In this document: in pieces, positions 28,737-39,364 of the stretch | Layout of the letters: each line of letters opens with the position of its first letter | Numbering within the stretch: the stretch's first letter is position 1 | Assembly: GCF_003353015.1 (NCBI RefSeq) | Contig: NZ_QREM01000008.1 | Coordinates: forward strand, 42,602-106,601 | Reading direction: 5' to 3' | DNA: 64,000 nucleotides | Origin: Xanthomonas arboricola | GTDB lineage: Bacteria; Pseudomonadota; Gammaproteobacteria; Xanthomonadales; Xanthomonadaceae | Program-made: the position numbers and the translations under genes | Notes under the pieces: model-generated | Databases searched by the model: none | Seen by the model: only the letters and a program-made list of their open reading frames with translations | What the model was told of the DNA's origin: nothing

Positions 28737-29383
28737 GCGCGCTCTCCGGCAACTTCGTTGATCGCATCGACGATGTTGGAATACGCGCCGCAGCGACAGA
28801 TATTGCCACTCATCCGTTCCTGCAATTCCGGCGTGGTGAGCCGGGTCTTGCCGGTGAGATCTTCGGTGACGTGACTGGGAATGCCGCGCTTGACCTCGTC
28901 CAGCACCGCCACTGCCGAACAGATCTGCCCGGGCGTGCAATAGCCGCACTGGTATCCATCGTGCTTGACGAAGGCCGCCTGCATCGGATGCAGCTTGTCC
29001 GGCGTGCCGAGGCCTTCGATGGTGGTGATCCTGCCGCCCTGGTGCATCACCGCCAGCGACAGGCAGGCGTTCATCCGCTGCCCGTCGACGATCACGGTGC
29101 AGGCACCGCACTGGCCGTGGTCGCAGCCTTTCTTGGTGCCGGTCAGCTGCAGGTGTTCGCGCAGGGCATCCAGCAAGGTGGTGCGATTGTCCAGGGTCAG
29201 CGTCACCGGCTTGCCGTTGACTTCGAACGCGACCTGGCTCGATGCATTGGCCGGCTCGGCCGCCTGCCGCTGCGACAGCGTGCTGGTGGCAGTGGCAGCC
29301 ATCGATTGGGTTGCGGCAACACTGGCTGCCGACGCCGTGCCAGCGATCAGTACCTCGCGACGGGTCATCTTGATATCTCTCAT
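28733..29383 (-). CDS. paoA: Aldehyde oxidoreductase [2Fe-2S] subunit PaoA, Tat-exported
   Basis: 216 residues. The N-terminus [20 protein letters not shown] is a twin-arginine signal, so the folded complex is predicted to be exported to the periplasm. Two [2Fe-2S] centres are marked by [17 protein letters not shown]...NAC and CGYCTPGQ...ICRCGAY. The start at 29383 lies nine bases after TTGGAG; other in-frame starts at 29392 and 29401 are less well placed. First gene of paoABC-xdhC. Confidence 0.92.
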   Translation of the reverse strand: MRDIKMTRREVLIAGTASAASVAATQSMAATATSTLSQRQAAEPANASSQVAFEVNGKPVTLTLDNRTTLLDALREHLQLTGTKKGCDHGQCGACTVIVDGQRMNACLSLAVMHQGGRITTIEGLGTPDKLHPMQAAFVKHDGYQCGYCTPGQICSAVAVLDEVKRGIPSHVTEDLTGKTRLTTPELQERMSGNICRCGAYSNIVDAINEVAGERA

Positions 29384-29680
29384 GGCTGGCATCTCCAACA
29401 ATGCTGGCTTATACAGTTCTTAAATAATGTGCAGAGCCGCCGGTCACAAGCGTGTGAGCATGCGGCGCGCGTGTGCGGGTGCGAATCGGCGATATGCCAC
29501 GATGCCAGGACCGCTCCAGCTACGCATTGGCGACATGGAATGCATGCGCCTATGCAACGCGCTCATCATTGTTGGAATGTCTTGCACGCTTGCCTGCGCA
29601 TCGATCGCTGCGTACGAGCAGCGTGTGTGCGCATGTGTGTATAGCCTGTCGCAGCGTCTGCAGTGATCCGATATCAGTCC

Positions 29681-29710
29681 GCTGACAGGGATGCCTTCAT
29701 CCCTGTCAGC
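29681..29710. repeat. Perfect 13-bp inverted repeat
   Basis: GCTGACAGGGATG pairs with CATCCCTGTCAGC around CCTT. It is the strongest palindrome in this intergenic region and lies about 300 bases upstream of paoA. It could be a terminator for leftward transcription from the oxidoreductase gene or a regulator site; there is no U-run on either strand. Confidence 0.6.
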
Positions 29711-29829
29711 TGCATGGCGACGACGAACGGAGCGTCCACGCGGCATGCGCGTTTTCATCTCTGCGCTTCGCCCCGATCGTCTGGTGTAGCAAGGCGCACT
29801 GCGTCGCAGTCATGCGGATGCAAACGATC

Positions 29830-29965
29830 GACCTGGAGCGGCTACCGCCCTGTAGCGATAGTCCTCAGCCGGGCGTGAACAGTGTGGAGGAGGTGGAGTA
29901 TCCGGCTGCCACACGTCGATTCGCGTTGCGGCCGCGCCCGCCTGGTGGCGGGCGCACTGGTTCGC
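29830..29965. repeat. Diverged dispersed repeat, copy 1
   Basis: Shares ordered blocks with 36000-36138: TGGAGCG, TGTAGCGA, a CGGGCG-like block, and CCGCCTGGTGG followed by GCACTGGTTC. The block spacing is conserved within a few bases. The segment 29934-29955 is a perfect hairpin (GCGCCCGCC-TGGT-GGCGGGCGC). Both copies lie just beyond the 3' end of a minus-strand gene. Confidence 0.5.
29934..29955 (-). terminator. Hairpin beyond the quinone-oxidoreductase gene
   Basis: GCGCCCGCC (29934-29942) and GGCGGGCGC (29947-29955) pair perfectly around TGGT, 20 bases past the stop codon of the minus-strand gene ending at 29975. No U-run is visible. Confidence 0.55.
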
Positions 29966-29974
29966 AAGCCGCTT

Positions 29975-30982
29975 CTAGAACTCCAGCACGATCTTGCCCA
30001 GATGGCCGCCCGCCTGCTGCAATGCGAACGCGTCGGCGATGTCGTCGAGCGCGAAGGCGCGATCGATCACCGGCCGCAACGGCAAGGCGTCCAGCGCACG
30101 CACCAGCTGCTGCTGATGCGTGCGGCTGCCGACCACCAGCCCTTGCAGGCGCTGCTGCCGGCCCATCATTTCAGCGGTCGGCACCGGACCCGCTGCACCG
30201 GTCAACACGCCGATCAAGGCGATATGCCCGCCCACCCGTCCGGCGCGGATCGATTGCGCCAACGTGCCCGGCCCACCGACCTCGACCACGTGATCCACGC
30301 CACGGCCGTTGGTGATCTCCCGCACCTGCGCCGACCACTCGGCATGCTGGCGGTAGTTGATCACGTGATCTGCGCCCAGCGCGCGCGCCTTGTCCAGTTT
30401 TTCATCGGACGACGAGGTCGCAATGACGGTGGCGCCCATCGCCTTGGCAAACTGCAGTGCAAAGATCGACACACCGCCGGTGCCGAGCACCAGCACGCTG
30501 TCGCCGGCCTTGAGCCGGCCATTGACCACCAGGGCGCGCCATGCGGTGACGCCGGCCGTGGTCAAGGTCGCCGCTTCGGCATGGCTGTAGCCAGCCGGGG
30601 CATGCGTGAACGCGTGCGCGGCGGTTACCACCGCAGAGCGTGCGTACCCGTCCACGCCGTCGCCGGGCGTGGTGGCAAAGCCGGCATGCAGCGGCTCGCC
30701 ATCCAGCCAGCCGGGGAAGAAGGTGGACAGCACATGGTCGCCGACGGCGAACTCATCCACCTCGGGCCCGACCGCTTCGACCACCCCGGCCCCATCGGAC
30801 ATGGGGATGCGGCCGTCAGCGGTCGGCATCTGCCCCGACACCACGCCCAGGTCGTGGAAATTCAGCGAGCTCGCGTGCAGCCGCACTCTGATCTGGCCGC
30901 GTCCCGGCTGCCCGGGGTCGGGCAACGCGACGGCGTGTAATGCGCTCAAGCCTGCAGGATGAGCGAGACGAATGGCGCGCAT
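29975..30982 (-). CDS. Zinc-type alcohol dehydrogenase / quinone oxidoreductase family protein
   Basis: 335 residues of the medium-chain dehydrogenase superfamily. It has the substrate-domain start LHASSLNFHDLGVVSGQMP, MSDGAGVVEAVG, the nucleotide-binding LVLGTGGVSIFALQFAKAMGATVIATS and ALGADHVINY. The structural zinc cysteine cluster is absent, so it is probably an NAD(P)H-dependent oxidoreductase of quinone reductase type; substrate unknown. The ATG at 30982 has AAGGAG upstream. It is divergent from the diguanylate cyclase gene. Confidence 0.87.
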   Translation of the reverse strand: MRAIRLAHPAGLSALHAVALPDPGQPGRGQIRVRLHASSLNFHDLGVVSGQMPTADGRIPMSDGAGVVEAVGPEVDEFAVGDHVLSTFFPGWLDGEPLHAGFATTPGDGVDGYARSAVVTAAHAFTHAPAGYSHAEAATLTTAGVTAWRALVVNGRLKAGDSVLVLGTGGVSIFALQFAKAMGATVIATSSSDEKLDKARALGADHVINYRQHAEWSAQVREITNGRGVDHVVEVGGPGTLAQSIRAGRVGGHIALIGVLTGAAGPVPTAEMMGRQQRLQGLVVGSRTHQQQLVRALDALPLRPVIDRAFALDDIADAFALQQAGGHLGKIVLEF

Positions 30983-31255
30983 GGGGCGCTCCTTGCTATG
31001 ACCGACGTGCGGGATAACACGCCGGGCGTTATCCGCATGCAGTCGAGCCGGCTTGCGGCTGTGCCGTGCGCTGGCGAGTTCGTTGCAGCACCAGGCGCGG
31101 CGACCGCAGCAGGCTGGACAGCAGCGTGGGCGCAGGCCGGCCGAGTTGCCGCGCGCTGCGTGAGGCATCGATCACGGATCGGCACTGCGCCACCGGGTGC
31201 AAGCGATTCCATGCCATGCCGGCGGCCAGGCTGGCACGCCAGTTGCACGGCGCTG

Positions 31256-32761
31256 ATGTCCACACAGGTGACTTCCGTGACATCGACCAGCAAGCGACGG
31301 CGGCAACGTGCACAACGCATCGCGTTGCACTTTGTGCTGAGCATTTCGTGCCTGCTGCTGCTTGGGTCGGAGTCCTGGTCCATCCATGAAGAGCGCGCGA
31401 GCGCGCTGCGCACCGCCGAAGCGCAATCGCTGAATCTCGCCAATTCCCTGGCGCAGCATGCCAGCGACACCCTGACGATCGCCGATGCGGTGCTGTCCGG
31501 CTTGGTGTCGCGGGTGGAGCACGACCAGGGCTCGGCCGCTGCGCGCCTGGTCATGCACGACTTTCTGGTGCATGAGGCGCGTCGCTCGGACCGGCTGCAT
31601 GGCATCTTCATCTATGCAGCCGACGGTAGCTGGGTGAGTTCGTCACTGAACAGCACGCCCAGGACACACAACAACGCCGATCGCGCCTATTTCAAGTATC
31701 ACCGCGACCATCGCGACGCCCTGTCGCTGGTCGGGCCGCCGGTCCGCAGCCGCTCCGATGGCAGCTGGGTGCTCACGTTGAGCCGGCGCCTCAACACGCC
31801 CGGGGGCGACTTTGCCGGCGTTGTCCTGGTCACGCTGCAACTGAAGTATTTCCAGAACTACTACAGCAGCTTCGAGGTCGGCCCCAACGGCACCATCGGC
31901 ATGACCAACGACGAGGGCATCGTGCTGGTGCGCCGGCCCGACAAACCGGGCGTGATCGGCACCTCGATCGCAGGCACCTCGATCTACGTCACCATGCGCG
32001 CACGCAGGCACGGCACGGCCACCTACCGCTCGCCGATCGACGGCGTGGAGCGCATTTCCAGTTTCGCGCCAGCGCAGGCGTATCCATTGACCGTCTTGAC
32101 CGGCGTCTCGGTCGATGACGCATTGGCCAACTGGCGGCAATCCGCGCGCCAGCGGAGTGTGATCGCCACCTTGGGATGCGTGTTGCTGCTGGGCGTGGGC
32201 ATCTGGCTGGACCTGCAATTGCGCCGCATGCATCGCAACGAGGACAAACTCAGCTCCGAAGCCTGGATAGATGCGCTCACCGGCATTGCCAACCGGCGTG
32301 CATTCGATCACCGGCTCTCGCGCGCCTTGCAGCAGGCGGTGCATCGCCAGGCGCCATTGTCGGTGCTGATGATCGATGTGGATCATTTCAAGCTCTACAA
32401 CGACACCTACGGCCATGTAAATGGCGACGCCTGCCTGCGCCTGATCGCGGGCGCAATCGCCGGCTGCTCACGGCGCAGCGAAGACACTGCCGCGCGTTAC
32501 GGCGGCGAAGAGTTCGGCATGATCCTGCCGCAGACCGATGCCGCCGGCGCACTGCGGCTGGCCGATGCGATCCGCAGCGCCGTCGCCGCGCTCGGCCTGA
32601 TGCACCTGTCCAGCCCGACCAGCGCGCATGTCACCGTCAGCGTCGGCGCAGCGACATTCGAACCGGGCGAAGTGCCACGCAGCCCGGATGCCTTCGTGCA
32701 CGACGCCGATTCGGCGCTGTATCGCGCCAAGCAGAATGGCCGGAACCGGACCTCGGCCTAG
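31256..32761 (+). CDS. Membrane diguanylate cyclase with Cache-type sensor
   Basis: 501 residues. Membrane segments at about 22-40 and 300-320 enclose a periplasmic PDC/Cache-like sensor (SLNLANSLAQHASDTLTIADAVL, DRAYFKYHRD, GPPVRSRSDGSWVLTLSRRL). The C-terminal GGDEF domain reads ALTGIANRRAFDHRL, DVDHFKLYNDTYGH and the active-site variant GGEEF. RSED five residues before GGEEF fits the product-inhibition I-site (RxxD). It should make c-di-GMP and be limited by product binding. The frame stays open further upstream; the ATG at 31256 was chosen because the protein before it would overlap the divergent gene and lacks domain features. Confidence 0.88.
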   Translation: MSTQVTSVTSTSKRRRQRAQRIALHFVLSISCLLLLGSESWSIHEERASALRTAEAQSLNLANSLAQHASDTLTIADAVLSGLVSRVEHDQGSAAARLVMHDFLVHEARRSDRLHGIFIYAADGSWVSSSLNSTPRTHNNADRAYFKYHRDHRDALSLVGPPVRSRSDGSWVLTLSRRLNTPGGDFAGVVLVTLQLKYFQNYYSSFEVGPNGTIGMTNDEGIVLVRRPDKPGVIGTSIAGTSIYVTMRARRHGTATYRSPIDGVERISSFAPAQAYPLTVLTGVSVDDALANWRQSARQRSVIATLGCVLLLGVGIWLDLQLRRMHRNEDKLSSEAWIDALTGIANRRAFDHRLSRALQQAVHRQAPLSVLMIDVDHFKLYNDTYGHVNGDACLRLIAGAIAGCSRRSEDTAARYGGEEFGMILPQTDAAGALRLADAIRSAVAALGLMHLSSPTSAHVTVSVGAATFEPGEVPRSPDAFVHDADSALYRAKQNGRNRTSA

Positions 32762-33008
32762 CGCCGCGAACACCACTGCGCTGGGCCAAGCGGGCGCCTC
32801 ACGCACGGAATCGTCACGCGCCAGGCCTGCACCCCCTCCTGTGCGGCGTTCGCCCACCTGACAATTGCGCGCCAGGTGCCGCCAGCCGCCCCCGGTCGAG
32901 CTTGCCGAGCCCGCCGAGCCCGTCATCGTACCGGCCGGATCAACCCGCCCGGCCAGGGAGCCTCCGAACAGCCTGGCCTGCGTCGATGCGACCAGTGGCC
33001 AGCACGCA

Positions 33009-33033
33009 GAAGGCCCGCGCGATGCGGGCCTTC
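33009..33033 (-). terminator. Hairpin downstream of ssb
   Basis: GAAGGCCCGC and GCGGGCCTTC form a perfect 10-bp stem around a five-base loop, 28 bases past the ssb stop. In the ssb direction it is followed by TTCTG rather than a full U-run. Confidence 0.65.
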
Positions 33034-33060
33034 CGGAACGACACACAGGCTGACCGCCGA

Positions 33061-33576
33061 TCAGAACGGGATATCGTCGTCGGCAAAGTCGTCCATCGGC
33101 GGTGCCGACTGCTGCTGGGCCGGCTGCTGACGACGCGGGGCGTAATCCTGACCGCCGCCCTGACCACCGCCGCCTTGCTGCTGGCGCGGCGCCTGGCTGC
33201 GCTGCGGACGATCACCGCCCATACCGCCGCCGCCACCTTCGCCACGGCCGCCGAGCATCTGCATCTCATTGGCGACGATGTCGGTGCTGTACTTCTCCAC
33301 GCCGTCCTGGCCGGTGTACTTGTCGTAACGCAGCTCGCCTTCGACGTACACCTGTGAGCCCTTGCGCAGGTACTCGCCAGCGATCTCGCCCAACTTGCCG
33401 AAGAACACCACGCGGTGCCACTCGGTGCGCTCCTGGTTGTTGCCATCGCGGTCCTTGCGCACGCTGGTGGTGGCCAGGCTCACGCGCGTGATCGCCATGC
33501 CGGCTTGGGTGTACTTGGTGTCGGGATCGTTGCCGAGGTTGCCGACGAGGATGACTTTATTGATGCCGCGGGCCAT
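33061..33576 (-). CDS. ssb: Single-stranded DNA-binding protein
   Basis: 171 residues. An N-terminal OB-fold ([66 protein letters not shown]) binds single-stranded DNA as a tetramer. A glycine/glutamine-rich linker (about 112-160) leads to the acidic tail [11 protein letters not shown], which recruits replication and repair proteins. Divergent from ispB. Confidence 0.97.
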   Translation of the reverse strand: MARGINKVILVGNLGNDPDTKYTQAGMAITRVSLATTSVRKDRDGNNQERTEWHRVVFFGKLGEIAGEYLRKGSQVYVEGELRYDKYTGQDGVEKYSTDIVANEMQMLGGRGEGGGGGMGGDRPQRSQAPRQQQGGGGQGGGQDYAPRRQQPAQQQSAPPMDDFADDDIPF

Positions 33577-33819
33577 AGATGCTTCCGAGATGGTGCGCCG
33601 GCGCCAATGGGCGCGGCGGTGAATGTCTTGGTGCCAATGTTACCGCACCTGCCCGCCCCCGGTGCCGGCGGATCCCCGCAGCGCCAGGCCGGGAAATGCC
33701 GCGCCGACCGGTCGGAATCCGGGCACTGCCGAACCTGCCCGACGCTGTCAGCGCAAGGGGTTGCACCCACCGTGAAGGCCGTCGGACACGACCGACGGGA
33801 CGGATCTGGCCCAGACACC

Positions 33820-33825
33820 TATAAT
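33820..33825 (+). promoter_or_regulatory. Candidate -10 element for ispB
   Basis: A perfect TATAAT lies 25 bases before the ispB ATG. No good -35 match is seen at 17 bases upstream. Confidence 0.5.
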
Positions 33826-33850
33826 CGGCGCACATCACGAACGCCTGCGC

Positions 33851-34849
33851 ATGACCATCGCCGAAGACCTCCCCACCGTGCTGGGCCTGCCCCAGATCCA
33901 GTCCCTCGCCGCGCCCGACATGGCCGCGGTCGACGCGCTGATCCGACGCCGTCTGGCCTCGGACGTCGTGCTGATCAACCAGATTGCCGATCACATCATC
34001 TCCGCCGGCGGCAAACGCCTGCGTCCGATGCTGGTGATGCTGGCCGGTCATGCCGCGGGCGGCTCCGGCCCGGAGCACCACCAGCTGGCGGCGATCATCG
34101 AGTTCATCCACACCTCCACCCTGTTGCACGACGACGTGGTGGACGAGTCGGACCTGCGCCGCGGGCGCAGCACCGCCAATGCGCTGTGGGGCAATGCGCC
34201 CAGCGTGCTGGTCGGTGATTTCCTTTATTCGCGCAGCTTCCAGTTGATGGTGGAGCTGGATCGCATGGAAGTCATGCAGATCCTGGCCGACACCACCAAC
34301 CGCATCGCCGAAGGCGAGGTGCTGCAGCTGCTGCACGTGCATAACCCCGACACCGACGAAGCCGCCTATCTACGCGTGATCGAGCGCAAGACCGCGGTGC
34401 TGTTCGCCGCCGGCACCCGCCTGGGCGCGCTGGCCTCGGGCGCGGATGCGCAGGTGCAGCAGCGCCTGTACGACTACGGCATGCAGTTGGGCTTTGCCTT
34501 CCAGATTGCCGATGACGTGCTCGACTACGCCGCCGATGCCGCAGACCTGGGCAAGAACCTGGGCGACGACCTGGCCGAAGGCAAGGCGACCTTGCCGCTG
34601 ATCCATGCCATGGCGCACTCGGATGCGGCCACCCGGGAACGCCTGCGGCAGATCGTCGAACAAGGCGATGCGAGCGCAATGCCCGAAGTGCTGGCGGCGA
34701 TTCATGCCACCGGCGGCCTGGATTACAGCCGCCAGCGTGCCGCCGAATATGCCGCCGCCGCCGAACAGGCGCTGGACACGTTGCCGCCCAGCCCCGCAGT
34801 TGCCGCATTGCGCGGCCTGGCGCGGTATGCGGTGCAACGCACGCATTGA
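33851..34849 (+). CDS. ispB: Octaprenyl/polyprenyl diphosphate synthase
   Basis: 332 residues. Chain-elongating trans-prenyltransferase that makes the ubiquinone side chain from isopentenyl diphosphate. The first aspartate-rich motif is in LLHDDVVDESDLRRG, the second in AFQIADDVLDYA; GGKRLRPML and GEVLQLL are also conserved. Length and start fit IspB. A hairpin terminator follows directly. Confidence 0.95.
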   Translation: MTIAEDLPTVLGLPQIQSLAAPDMAAVDALIRRRLASDVVLINQIADHIISAGGKRLRPMLVMLAGHAAGGSGPEHHQLAAIIEFIHTSTLLHDDVVDESDLRRGRSTANALWGNAPSVLVGDFLYSRSFQLMVELDRMEVMQILADTTNRIAEGEVLQLLHVHNPDTDEAAYLRVIERKTAVLFAAGTRLGALASGADAQVQQRLYDYGMQLGFAFQIADDVLDYAADAADLGKNLGDDLAEGKATLPLIHAMAHSDAATRERLRQIVEQGDASAMPEVLAAIHATGGLDYSRQRAAEYAAAAEQALDTLPPSPAVAALRGLARYAVQRTH

Positions 34850-34872
34850 TCCGGCGCGCTTCACGCGCCGGA
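34850..34872 (+). terminator. Hairpin ending ispB
   Basis: TCCGGCGCG and CGCGCCGGA form a perfect 9-bp stem around CTTCA, immediately after the ispB stop codon. No U-run follows. Confidence 0.6.
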
Positions 34873-34873
34873 C

Positions 34874-35050
34874 GGGATTTGCGGTTCGGGATTGGGGATT
34901 CGCAACGGCTGCTCGGTCGCGCCTTTACGAATCCCGGCATTCGATCGCCCAGCGATGTTCAACGCAAGGCCCTGAGCACAAACTCACGGAAAGATTCGAA
35001 AGACGGGACCACGCTTTTGCGAATCCCGAATCACGAATCACCAATCCCGG
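34874..35050. repeat. Bipartite GGGATTCG/CGAATCCC element
   Basis: The left arm has degraded heptamer units (GGGATTTGCGGTTCGGGATT, then GGGGATTCGCAA) and the right arm their inverse (TTGCGAATCCCGAATCACGA, then AATCCCGG), with about 110 bases between. It fills the space between the ends of ispB and the convergent hydrolase gene. Same family as the elements at 45306, 50608, 60486 and 63861. Confidence 0.7.
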
Positions 35051-35851
35051 CTACAAACCAAAGCGTTCGTCGAAGAAATCACCGAGCATGCGGTAGGCAC
35101 GTGCCGCCGCACGCGGGTTGTACAGGCAGCCCGGCGGGCTGTTGGCATCGGCTTCGGCAAAGCAATGCACGGCCCCACTGAAGTTGACGAACTGCCAGTC
35201 CGCGCCGGCCGCATTCATCTCGGTTTCAAACGCGGCGACGTCCGCCTTGGTCACGCTCTTGTCGTCGGCGCCGTTGAGCACCAGCAGCGGTGTGTTGGCC
35301 GAACCGGCGGACGCCGGGCTGGGTGTGGCGATACCGCCGTGCAGGCTCACCACACCGGCCAGCTGCGCGCCGGCGCGCACCAGTTCCAGCACCGTGGTGC
35401 CGCCGAAGCAGAAACCCACCGCGCCGATCCGCGATGCATCCAGCGGTGCCTTGCCGGCCTGCGCCTTGAGCACGTCGACCGCTTTCAACGCGCGGGCACG
35501 CAGCGTGGCCGGATCCTTCTTCAGGGCACCGGCGAACTGCCCGGCCTCGCTGTCGTTGGCCGGACGCCTGCCCTTGCCGTAGACGTCGGCGACCAGCACC
35601 ACGTACTTGTCGCCGGCCAGTTGCCTGGCCTTGGCGATCGCCGAATCGTTGACCCCGCGCCAGTTCGGCACCATCACCAGGCCCGGCCGCTTGGCGGCGC
35701 CGGCATCGTCGTAGACCAGCACGCCGCTATAGCTGTCCTTGCCGACCGTCCATTCCAGCGGCTTGGCCTGCATCGCGGCCACCGCTGGAAAGGCCAACGA
35801 TGCCAACACGCCGAACAGACCTACACCGCTCCACGACCATTGCTTGTGCAT
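35051..35851 (-). CDS. Secreted dienelactone hydrolase family protein
   Basis: 266 residues with a signal peptide (about 1-25, cleavage after AVAAM-type end). The alpha/beta hydrolase has the nucleophile Cys in VGFCFGGTTVLEL, Asp in VLNGADDKSV and His in VHCFAEADA, the Cys-Asp-His triad of dienelactone hydrolases. The periplasmic location argues against a role in chlorocatechol breakdown; the substrate is unknown. Stand-alone gene, convergent with ispB. Confidence 0.88.
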   Translation of the reverse strand: MHKQWSWSGVGLFGVLASLAFPAVAAMQAKPLEWTVGKDSYSGVLVYDDAGAAKRPGLVMVPNWRGVNDSAIAKARQLAGDKYVVLVADVYGKGRRPANDSEAGQFAGALKKDPATLRARALKAVDVLKAQAGKAPLDASRIGAVGFCFGGTTVLELVRAGAQLAGVVSLHGGIATPSPASAGSANTPLLVLNGADDKSVTKADVAAFETEMNAAGADWQFVNFSGAVHCFAEADANSPPGCLYNPRAAARAYRMLGDFFDERFGL

Positions 35852-36163
35852 GCGCTTGCTCCCGGGATTTGCGCGAGTGTAGGCCCGGCCGGCGTGCAGG
35901 ATTGGTCGCGGCGCACGGACGCGCCTACCAGTGGCTGCGCTGCCCGACCGGCATTGGTCTGCGGCATGCCCGACTTGCCCAGCTGGATTGGCCTGCGATG
36001 ACGTGGAGCGACGACCAGCATGTAGCGAGCAGTCGTCGGGCGGGTGGGCATGGCGCGCTCACGACCGGAGCGTACGACCGTCACAGGCCGCAGCGTGCAC
36101 CGGCCGCGTCCGCCTGGTGGGGAGTGCACTGGTTCCGTTCGCTGCCCTTACCGGCCGGAGGCC
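35852..36163. other. Intergenic region holding dispersed repeat copy 2
   Basis: About 310 bases between the hydrolase start and the murD2 stop. No gene was recognised. The distal half is the repeat described at 36000-36138. Confidence 0.5.
36000..36138. repeat. Diverged dispersed repeat, copy 2
   Basis: Matches 29830-29965 in order and spacing of blocks TGGAGCG, TGTAGCGA and CCGCCTGGTGG...GCACTGGTTC. Its hairpin is imperfect here. It lies just past the murD2 stop, as copy 1 lies past the oxidoreductase gene. Confidence 0.5.
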
Positions 36164-37553
36164 TTACTGCACACCCAGCCCCGGGATGGCGCTGATCGCC
36201 GCCGGGTCGAATCCGGCCAGCTGCGCAAAATGGCGGCCGCGCGCGACATAGTCGCTATACGCGCCGAAGCTCGGTGCGCCCGGCGACAGCAGCACCACGC
36301 CGCCCTGCCCGCCCAGCGCCTCGCGTGCCAGCTGCATCGCGTGCTCCAGGTCCACCGCGGCGTGCAGGCCAAAGCGACCACGCTTGGCCAGCGGGGCCAG
36401 CAAGGCGTGGATCCGCGGCCCGTTCGCGCCCATGGTGACGATTTCCAGCGGTGCCCGCTGCGCCATCTGTTCGGCAAACTCCTGCCAGTCCAGCCCGCGG
36501 TCGTGCCCACCCACCAGCAAGGCCACGCGCCGCTGCGCAAAGCAGGCCAGCGCCGCCAGCGAGGCATGCGGGGTGGTGCTGATCGAGTCGTTGACGTAGC
36601 TGATGCCGTCCACGCTGCCGAGCAGTTGCAGGCGGTTCGGCAACGGGCGGAAGCTCGCTGCGGCCGGCGCCAGTGCCGCAGCGTCCAGGCCCAGGGCCTC
36701 CACCGCAGCCAGCACCGCGCACAGGTTGCGCCGATTGTGTTCGCCGGGCAGCGGCACGTTGGCGGTATCGAACACGGCCTGCTCGCCGCGATACACCACA
36801 TCGCCGCGCAGGTGCCAGCCATCGGGATGGTTGAACCAGCGCACGTCGCTGTCGGGCAGCTGCAGCTGGGTCAGCTGCGGATCGGCCGCGTTGAGCAAGG
36901 CGATGCGCGGGCGGCCTTCGGTCACCAGCGCCAGCTTGTCGCGCACATAGCGCGCTTCATCGCCATGCCAGTCCAGATGTTCCGGAAACAGGTTCAACAC
37001 CAGCGCCAACTCGGGACGCGCGCCGCTGCGCCCGACCTCGCCGGTCTGGTAGCTGGACAATTCGATCGCCCAATACGCAGGCGGGGGTTGCGGTGCCAGC
37101 ACTTCCAGCAAGGGCTGGCCGATGTTGCCGACCAGCGCGGTGCGATGCCCGGCCGCACGCAACAGATGCGCCAGCAGCGCGGTGGTGGTGCTCTTGCCCT
37201 TGGTGCCGGTGACGCAGATGGCGCCCGGCACCACGCCGTCTGGCTGCGCATGTTCGGCAAACCACAATGCGGTGCCGCCGATGAATTGCGTGCCGTGCAC
37301 GGTGGCGGCGGTGTGCGCCTCGGGGCGATACGGGCTGATGCCGGGCGACTTGACCACCACCTCGAACCGGCCCAGCGCCTGCGCGCCGGCCTCGGTTTCC
37401 ACCTGCAACGCAGCGTCGGCCAGCGCATCGAGCTCGCGCGCCTCTTCGGCGTTGCAGAACACCGTCAGCGATTGGCTGGGCAACCGGGCGCGCAAGGCGC
37501 GATACGCCGCACGCCCTTCGCGCCCCCAGCCCCATAACGCAACCGCCTTGCCC

Positions 37554-37573
<20 letters not shown>
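36164..37573 (-). CDS. murD2: UDP-MurNAc-L-Ala--L-Glu ligase MurD2
   Basis: 469 residues from a GTG start that lies 20 bases inside the end of murL. Mur-ligase marks are [36 protein letters not shown] (ATP loop), [37 protein letters not shown] and [16 protein letters not shown]. In Xanthomonas, MurD2 adds L-glutamate instead of D-glutamate to UDP-MurNAc-L-Ala; MurL then epimerises that residue. The adjacent murL is what separates this call from ordinary MurD. Last gene of the lysAC operon. Confidence 0.9.
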
Positions 37574-38905
<1,332 letters not shown>

Positions 38906-38909
<4 letters not shown>

Positions 38910-39364
38910 GGACTACCTGCAGGAACACGTACGCGACGCAGATAACGCCGGCACAGGACATATTCAATCATGGAAAACGGCACCGCGGCCCACAGCAGCG
39001 GCAGGCAGCCGAACAGCATCGCCAGCAGCAGCACATCCAGGCGTGCGGCCGTCGCATCGCCGGACACCGCGAAGGCGACTGCGAGATACAGCGCCACCAC
39101 CGGCACGTAACTCAGCGCGCTCAACAACACCGTGCGCACCGCCATCCCGCCACTGCGACGCGCCGCAGCCCGCGCATCGCGTCGACCTTGCCAACGCCCG
39201 GCCAGCCATGCGCCGATACCGGCGGCGACCAACGCGGGCAGCACCCATTTGAAGGTGTCGCTCCACGGCATGGCAAAGCCCAGTTGCTGGAGCGCGGTGG
39301 CGAACACCATCGCGCCGCCACCGGCCAGCGTGCTGAGCGCAATGAACTCAGCCTGCGGGCGCAT
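38906..39364 (-). CDS. Membrane protein of unknown function between lysAC and murL
   Basis: 152 residues with four likely membrane segments (around 10-30, 40-60, 78-100 and 110-133) and a basic cytosolic loop (RWQGRRDARAAARRS). No family recognised. Its start overlaps the lysAC end by 17 bases and its stop overlaps murL by four, so it is translated as part of the lysAC-murL-murD2 operon. Close coupling to peptidoglycan precursor genes suggests an envelope role; this is inference only. Confidence 0.75.

Larger units (their letters stand above)
29384..29974. other. Gene-free interval upstream of paoABC
   Basis: About 590 bases between paoA and the end of the oxidoreductase gene. An AT-rich patch near 29405-29430 (TGTATAAG on the minus strand) may be the paoA promoter. 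It also holds a perfect 13-bp hairpin at 29681-29710, a dispersed repeat copy at 29830-29965 and a 9-bp hairpin at 29934-29955. Confidence 0.5.

Noticed and set aside
30959..31255. Longer N-terminus for the diguanylate cyclase
   Set aside because: The extra 99 codons would overlap the start of the divergent oxidoreductase gene and show no domain or signal features.
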